From assembly GCA_003158885.1 (NCBI GenBank), contig PMLN01000063.1, forward strand, positions 1,704 to 11,581: DNA of 9,878 nucleotides, given 5' to 3'. This DNA comes from Anaerolineae bacterium (GTDB taxonomy: Bacteria > Chloroflexota > Anaerolineae > Anaerolineales > Villigracilaceae). Below the pieces are notes generated by a model. That model saw only the letters and a program-made list of their open reading frames with translations, had not been told where the DNA came from and did not search any database. Positions 6,508 through 9,878 of this stretch are shown piece after piece. Each line of letters starts with the position of its first letter. Within the stretch, counting starts at the first letter, position 1. A program made the position numbers and the translations under genes.

Positions 6508-6526
6508 GGAAAAATTCCCTTTTTCC
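6508..6526. promoter_or_regulatory. Inverted repeat overlapping the antitoxin promoter
   Basis: GGAAAAA (6508-6514), TTCCC, TTTTTCC (6520-6526) is a perfect 7-bp inverted repeat just upstream of the -10 at 6534, covering the usual -35 position. It may be an operator for autoregulation, as is common for antitoxins, or a weak end signal for the cysH-elp3 transcript. It has no following T-tract. The choice is inference. Confidence 0.4.
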
Positions 6527-6530
6527 TGGA

Positions 6531-6539
6531 TGGTATAAT
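6531..6539 (+). promoter_or_regulatory. Extended -10 promoter of the antitoxin-like gene
   Basis: TGG-TATAAT with a consensus -10 at 6534-6539 and an extended-10 TG. Predicted start is near 6546, giving a leader of about 21 bases that contains the weak ribosome-binding site AAGCAGG (6555-6561). Confidence 0.65.
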
Positions 6540-6566
6540 CATTTTAGCAATAGAAAGCAGGTCAAA

Positions 6567-6803
6567 ATGACCACATTGGATTTCAAATTGTCTTTATCGG
6601 ATCGATTACGCAAGGAAGCAGAAGCGGCGGGCTTATTAAGCCCGAAGGCCATCGAGCGTCTTTTGCGCGAAGAGATTCGCCGCCGCCGTGTGGATAATCT
6701 GTTCGCCGCCGCAGATCGCCTGGCGGCCTTGGATTTGCCTGCATTGACCGATGATGAGATCGCGCAGGAAATCCGCAAAGTACGCAAACCGACCGCCGCA
6801 TGA
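6567..6803 (+). CDS. Antitoxin-like small protein of a PIN-type toxin-antitoxin pair
   Basis: A 78-residue, highly charged, mostly helical protein. It has an N-terminal strand-like TTLDFKLSLSDRLRKEAE, then GLLSPKAIERLLREEIRRRR, an alanine-rich ADRLAALDLPAL helix and an acidic tail DDEIAQEIRKVR. This arrangement is typical of antitoxins paired with PIN toxins, with DNA-binding at the N-terminus and toxin contact in the tail. ATG 6567 has the weak site AAGCAGG five bases upstream and its own TATAAT promoter. Its stop overlaps an ATG that opens with MKIVLDTN, the usual first strand of a PIN ribonuclease, so the operon once continued into a toxin. The toxin is now lost. The family call rests on pattern plus this neighbour; a free-standing regulator is possible. 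Confidence 0.65.
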   Translation: MTTLDFKLSLSDRLRKEAEAAGLLSPKAIERLLREEIRRRRVDNLFAAADRLAALDLPALTDDEIAQEIRKVRKPTAA

Positions 6804-6829
6804 AGATTGTTCTCGATACAAATTGCTTG
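6800..6829 (+). pseudogene. Truncated PIN-domain toxin remnant
   Basis: Starting with an ATGA overlap on the antitoxin gene, the first ten codons read MKIVLDTNCL. This is the characteristic first strand of PIN ribonucleases, with the conserved Asp6 and Asn8. After that the frame reads through unrelated sequence, including the terminator hairpin and an antisense RM-gene fragment, and none of the other acidic PIN residues appear. At most the first tenth of a roughly 130-residue toxin survives, so no activity is expected. The end given is where the resemblance stops, not a stop codon. Confidence 0.7.
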
Positions 6830-6854
6830 AAGAAATCCAATAATTCAATCAACG

Positions 6855-6882
6855 AACGCTCCCAAATTGGGAGCGTTTTTAT
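6855..6882 (+). terminator. Rho-independent terminator
   Basis: AACGCTCCC (6855-6863), loop AAATT, GGGAGCGTT (6869-6877) form a perfect 9-bp stem, followed by a T-rich run TTTTATT on the plus strand. It ends the antitoxin transcript. On the minus strand it begins three bases after the hsdM-hsdS remnant stop and could also stop that transcript, though the minus T-tract is weak. Confidence 0.88.
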
Positions 6883-6884
6883 TG

Positions 6885-7058
6885 TCACAGCCTCCCCTCA
6901 AACGCTGACCTCAGCACCGCCTGCATCAACCTCGCCGCGCGGACCAGACCCACCTCCACCGCGGACTCGACTTCCACAACCGACAGCCGCCGCTCGTCGC
7001 GCAGGAAATTGCAATAATTCCAGGGGCGTTGAACGATAGTGGATAATTGATTGGTCAT
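6885..7058 (-). pseudogene. Fused remnant: HsdM N-terminus joined to HsdS C-terminus
   Basis: A 57-residue minus-strand ORF beginning at ATG 7058, 11 bases after the STAND stop. Residues 1-22 contain TIVQRPWNYCNFLRDE, matching the conserved start of type I DNA methyltransferase subunits (TIVxxLWNYCNVLRDD). From about residue 25 the sequence changes to LSVVEVESAVEVGLVRAARL, then MQAVLRSAFEGRL and the stop. This matches the last helix and AFEGxL ending of type I specificity subunits. One in-frame deletion spanning most of hsdM and hsdS explains it. No methyltransferase motifs or target-recognition domains remain. No Shine-Dalgarno precedes the ATG. Whether the peptide is made is unknown. Confidence 0.75.
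6901..6958. repeat. Direct repeat flanking the STAND gene, right copy of transcript (hsdS tail)
   Basis: Matches 9353-9410 at about 52 of 58 positions by eye, in the same orientation, about 2.45 kb away. It covers the GLVRAARLMQAVLRSAF coding segment of the hsdS tail. Differences are mostly single transitions, so the copies are diverged homologues rather than a fresh duplication. Confidence 0.85.
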
Positions 7059-7069
7059 TTGTTATGTAA

Positions 7070-9334
7070 TCACTTTCTGACTTTTTTTTGTAGTCGATCT
7101 AAGAGTATCTTCGCTTCGCCATAATCGGGTTTCATCCCCAATCGGTTAAACCAATCCACAGCCTCGTTAGCATGGATAAGTGCTTCGCTCTTCTCACCAA
7201 GGGCTTCTTCAGTCAGTGCCAACCGATATTTTAGAGTTGCCAAATAACCCTTTGTCCCGGAGGATTCAAAAAATTCCATACTTTTTAAACACAGTTCTTT
7301 AGCTTCTTTATAATTCCCAAGATGATAGGCGACAATAGCCAAATGTCCCCAATTACCGCGTGCGAGAGGCTCATCACGAGGTGTTTGTTCAATTCGTTTT
7401 TCGAAATATTCGGCTATCTCATTAAAAATCTTTTTCGCTTCAAACCAATCTTTCTTATCCCGAGCAAGCTTACCTCGTTCGGTTTTTACAAGAGCACGCA
7501 AGTCGCCAACTTCCAAATAACCAACTGAGTTCTCGGCTTGTCTTAAATATCCTTCAGCTTTATCAAATTGACAACGTTTACGGTAAATAGCACAGAGGTG
7601 GTGTAGAACTATAGTTTCTCCTTCTTGATTATTTTGATTTCTATATTTTTCTATGCTTTTTAAATAAAGATTTTCAGCTCCATCGAGTTCGCCTTGTTGC
7701 ATTAAGATCCAAGCTAGAATGACGTAAAGCCTAGCAATCGCCAGATTGTTTTTTAGGCTTTCGGCCAACACTAAAGTGTCATTTACTAGAATTTGCATTT
7801 CGTTCCAACGGCCTCTCGCCTCCAAAAAATCATAAGCTGCATAGGTTAAGAATATTGCATCCTCAGCAGGGCCATGTTCTCTACACCATTGGATAGCATC
7901 CAGAATGGTTTCTCCGTCCTGAAAAAAGGCATAACTACGATATCTCCAGTAATATTCGCTATCCACTCCGGCACATATTGATTTGAGATATTCGATCCAA
8001 CGATGATTAATTTGCGCGCCTAAATCTGCATGTTTTTTCAATTCAGCCAGTACATAGGTTTTAGTAAGCGGTAAGAGCTTGAATCGATCGGCTTGTTTGT
8101 CCACTAATGAGAGAACTTCCAGCCGAGCAAGGCCATCATCTCTGTCTCTAATTGGTAATCTTGAGATGGCTCCCAGAGATTCGCGGCTGGCATCTGTTGC
8201 AAATAACGCAAGTGCCAATAACAATTTGTAAGCCGGTTCACTCTGTATGGATTCGAGCACCGCCTTGAAACAGAATTCAGCGATATTTTCTTCGGCATCT
8301 CCAAGCTTTTCTAAGACGTTTTCAATTTCATACTTCCCCATCAGACCGATGCTCCAAACGAGGGCTAGAGGAATACCGGCGGTCCTTTCAAACAAACGGT
8401 TAGCGCCATCGCTAGTAAGTATTACGTTTTTCTTTGTGCACTCTTGTGCAATAAGCTTGAGAGCGTCTTCTTTTGGCATACCAGCGAGACGAACTGGATA
8501 GGCAACATCAAGCCGGTGACGGGTAGTGATAATAGCTTTGGTTGGATATGGTATCTCATGAATAAATGTACTTACCTTTTCATCGTCTACTGTCTCTAAG
8601 TTATCGACAATAATCAATGTCCGTTGATTTGTTAGCGCATTTCGAATTAACTCGGTTTGTTCCTTTTCGGTTCTGGCACGCGTGATATCTTCACGTTGTA
8701 GGGTGATAGCGATAGCCGCATAAATATCTAAAAGTGTCCGCAGAACCTGTGGACGAGTTTGTATTCCCTCGGCAGTGAGCACCGTTTCTTTGGCACTAGT
8801 CCAGATAATCGCATCAAAGCGTTCTTCGGATGGCAAGTGATCATAGTTATATAAATATCGGTTGGCAACCTCAAGAGCAAGAGCGCTTTTACCGACCCCC
8901 CCAATCCCATCGATAGTGACGACCGGGTATTGTGAATGAGGAACAGGACGTAACAGGCTCACTACCTTTTTTATCTCTTCATCGCGGCCAATAAATTCTC
9001 CGTAATCAGGTTGGGGGACATTGTGCATTACCTTGCTTGGCAATTCACGCTTCTTGACCCGTTCTATTATCGGCTTTGAAATGACCTGAACGACAAGTTT
9101 TTCAATACCTTCGAGACCTTCGAGTTTATCCTTTTTCTTTTCATTATTAAGAAAATCGTGAGCATCTTTCAACCCCTTTAGGGCCGCGATCACACCCGTA
9201 AGTGCAGACCCTAGTAGAACAAAAAATCCTCCAGGCTGACTTTTCCATTGAGGAAAAACAAACCAACCTATAACAACGACAATTACAACAAGGATACCGA
9301 TAATAGAAAAAGTGTTTAGATAACGTTTTAACAT
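7070..9334 (-). CDS. Membrane-anchored NB-ARC/TPR STAND ATPase
   Basis: A 754-residue predicted signal-transducing ATPase. Two hydrophobic segments at about 9-28 and 36-53 should anchor it in the membrane. A charged linker follows, then the NB-ARC module from FIGRDEEI (114-121): Walker A G-I-G-G-V-G-K149-S150, Walker B LIIVDN (240-245), the sensor TTRHR (270-274) and GIPLAL (320-325). A winged-helix-like region follows, then TPR-like helical pairs from about 490 to 750 that probably sense a ligand. STAND proteins oligomerise on ligand binding; bacterial ones act in regulation or anti-phage defence. No separate effector domain such as nuclease, TIR or protease is visible, so the membrane segments may be the output. 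AAGGAG (9346-9341) lies six bases before the ATG. The gene is clearly AT-richer than its surroundings, suggesting transfer. Specific function unknown. Confidence 0.85.
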   Translation of the reverse strand: MLKRYLNTFSIIGILVVIVVVIGWFVFPQWKSQPGGFFVLLGSALTGVIAALKGLKDAHDFLNNEKKKDKLEGLEGIEKLVVQVISKPIIERVKKRELPSKVMHNVPQPDYGEFIGRDEEIKKVVSLLRPVPHSQYPVVTIDGIGGVGKSALALEVANRYLYNYDHLPSEERFDAIIWTSAKETVLTAEGIQTRPQVLRTLLDIYAAIAITLQREDITRARTEKEQTELIRNALTNQRTLIIVDNLETVDDEKVSTFIHEIPYPTKAIITTRHRLDVAYPVRLAGMPKEDALKLIAQECTKKNVILTSDGANRLFERTAGIPLALVWSIGLMGKYEIENVLEKLGDAEENIAEFCFKAVLESIQSEPAYKLLLALALFATDASRESLGAISRLPIRDRDDGLARLEVLSLVDKQADRFKLLPLTKTYVLAELKKHADLGAQINHRWIEYLKSICAGVDSEYYWRYRSYAFFQDGETILDAIQWCREHGPAEDAIFLTYAAYDFLEARGRWNEMQILVNDTLVLAESLKNNLAIARLYVILAWILMQQGELDGAENLYLKSIEKYRNQNNQEGETIVLHHLCAIYRKRCQFDKAEGYLRQAENSVGYLEVGDLRALVKTERGKLARDKKDWFEAKKIFNEIAEYFEKRIEQTPRDEPLARGNWGHLAIVAYHLGNYKEAKELCLKSMEFFESSGTKGYLATLKYRLALTEEALGEKSEALIHANEAVDWFNRLGMKPDYGEAKILLDRLQKKVRK

Positions 9335-9495
9335 TGTTTTCTCCTTGATGCGAACGCTGACCTCGACACCGCCTGCATCAACCTCGTCGTGCGGACCAGA
9401 CCTGCCTCCATCTCGGCACGCGATTGCACGATCCAGCCGCAGGCTTCAAGCTGCTTATCAATATTCTCGCGGGCGAGTTCTTCAGGTGTGGGCAT
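9328..9495 (-). pseudogene. Fused remnant: HsdR N-terminus joined to HsdS-like tail
   Basis: A 55-residue minus-strand ORF from ATG 9495. Residues 1-29 contain TPEELARENIDKQLEACGW and IVQSRAEM, the conserved start of type I restriction HsdR subunits (TPEExARxxIDxxLxxAGWxVQDRxEMN). Instead of continuing to the AGRGVAVREF nuclease region, it switches to EAGLVRTTRLMQAVSRSAF, the same HsdS tail as in the downstream remnant. It then ends seven bases inside the STAND gene. No endonuclease or helicase motifs remain, so it cannot restrict DNA. Its translation could couple to the STAND start, whose ribosome-binding site lies within this ORF. No Shine-Dalgarno is visible for this ATG. Confidence 0.72.
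9353..9410. repeat. Direct repeat flanking the STAND gene, upstream copy (hsdS tail)
   Basis: Partner of 6901-6958. It encodes GLVRTTRLMQAVSRSAF in the upstream remnant. The copy ends just before the STAND ribosome-binding site, so the STAND gene follows directly on an hsdS 3-prime end. Confidence 0.85.
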
Positions 9496-9563
9496 ACAAG
9501 ATATGAGACAGGGACAGGCTTTATCCGGGCAATAGCGCCCCTTACAAATTTTTGTTGTGATGG

Positions 9564-9592
9564 ATTGTACAGGAAAACCGGAAAAATAAGAA
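9564..9592 (-). promoter_or_regulatory. Possible promoter for the STAND transcript
   Basis: Minus strand TTCTTA (9592-9587), a 17-base spacer, and TACAAT (9569-9564). The -10 matches consensus at five of six positions, the -35 at three. The predicted start near 9557 would give a leader of about 60 bases before the hsdR remnant. It is the best candidate seen but is not strong. Confidence 0.35.
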
Positions 9593-9659
9593 GACCCTAT
9601 GATTGGCGACCTATGGCCTTCTCAAATTCCATGATGAATCTATGTTTTGTCATTTTTTC

Positions 9660-9725
9660 AACGCGAAGGCCGCAAAGTACGCCAAGAAAAAAAGAAGCCT
9701 TTGCGCCCTTCGCGAGCTTCGCGTT
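9660..9725. repeat. Imperfect inverted repeat of the CGCGAAG/CGCAAAG family
   Basis: Ends AACGCGAAG (9660-9668) and CTTCGCGTT (9717-9725) are perfect 9-base inverted repeats. Similarity continues inward for about 27 bases per arm, with CGC and AAG blocks conserved. CGCGAAG-NN-CGCAAAG at 9662-9677 is shared with 1250-1265, differing only in the two middle bases. A dispersed non-coding repeat is likely. Confidence 0.6.
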
Positions 9726-9878
9726 TCGTTCTCTGACTTTGACAAAGCCGTGAGCCGAAACGTATGGTCTTGCCAAAGTTGCTAGACGAATCGGAGATTT
9801 TGGAGCGCGCCTCTCACACACGGGTTAATTCCACCGATTTTCCATGGGTTATTTGCGGCATTCGTAAATTCGCATAAT

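Larger units (their letters stand above)
9496..9878. other. Intergenic region with a repeat and a possible promoter
   Basis: No protein family is recognisable on either strand. The stretch holds a possible minus-strand promoter for the STAND transcript at about 9564-9592 and a G+C-rich inverted repeat at 9660-9725. The end of the window is AT-rich and otherwise featureless to me. Confidence 0.5.

Noticed and set aside
6800..7039. A 79-codon ORF as an intact small gene
   Set aside because: Only its first ten codons resemble a PIN toxin. The rest passes through a terminator and is antisense to the hsdM-hsdS remnant.
9496..9545. Cys-rich in-frame upstream extension of the hsdR remnant (minus strand)
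   Set aside because: The frame is open and contains several closely spaced cysteines, but no ATG, GTG or TTG precedes it before an in-frame stop, and HsdR proteins normally begin at the MPTPEE position.
9424..9821. Short overlapping ORFs on both strands near the window end
   Set aside because: They run through the inverted repeat at 9660-9725 and into the hsdR remnant; the residues are repeat translations with no family resemblance.

Overview
The window looks like chromosome from an uncultured or environmental bacterium, most plausibly Chloroflexota (Anaerolineae-like). This rests on the overall gene style, a bacterial stand-alone Elp3 resembling the one in Dehalococcoides-type Chloroflexi, consensus TATAAT promoters with very short or absent leaders, and many small palindromic repeats between and inside genes. 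The lineage is inference; no rRNA or tRNA is present to fix it.

Layout. Positions 1-455 hold no convincing gene but contain a palindromic dispersed repeat. A SIMPL-domain lipoprotein gene (456-1187) follows, then a repeat-rich spacer with a terminal-inverted-repeat element and a four-tract G-quadruplex motif. A consensus promoter then drives a beta-hydroxyacid dehydrogenase of the tartronate-semialdehyde-reductase type (1449-2336) and a YitT-family membrane protein (2363-3235). A class I SAM methyltransferase (3255-3992, minus) converges on these. It diverges from a cysH-type APS reductase (4040-4792) through a compact promoter in which both genes appear to be leaderless. cysH overlaps by 4 bp an Elp3 tRNA-wobble-uridine modification enzyme (4789-6444).

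From about 6500 to 9500 the window becomes a decayed defence island. An antitoxin-like gene (6567-6803) is followed by only the first codons of its PIN toxin and then a strong terminator. On the minus strand, a membrane-anchored NB-ARC/TPR STAND ATPase (7070-9334) is intact and visibly more AT-rich than its neighbours. It is bracketed by two miniature ORFs that are deletion fusions of type I restriction-modification genes: an HsdR N-terminus joined to an HsdS-like tail upstream (9328-9495) and an HsdM N-terminus joined to an HsdS C-terminus downstream (6885-7058). The shared HsdS tail forms a direct repeat (about 52/58 identical by eye) flanking the STAND gene. Restriction and toxin functions are lost, and the STAND gene with its good ribosome-binding site is the only apparently functional survivor.

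A second theme is repeat exaptation. One palindromic repeat lies in frame inside the Elp3 gene and has a second, inverted copy at the window start. A different short repeat encodes residues 107-117 of the methyltransferase.
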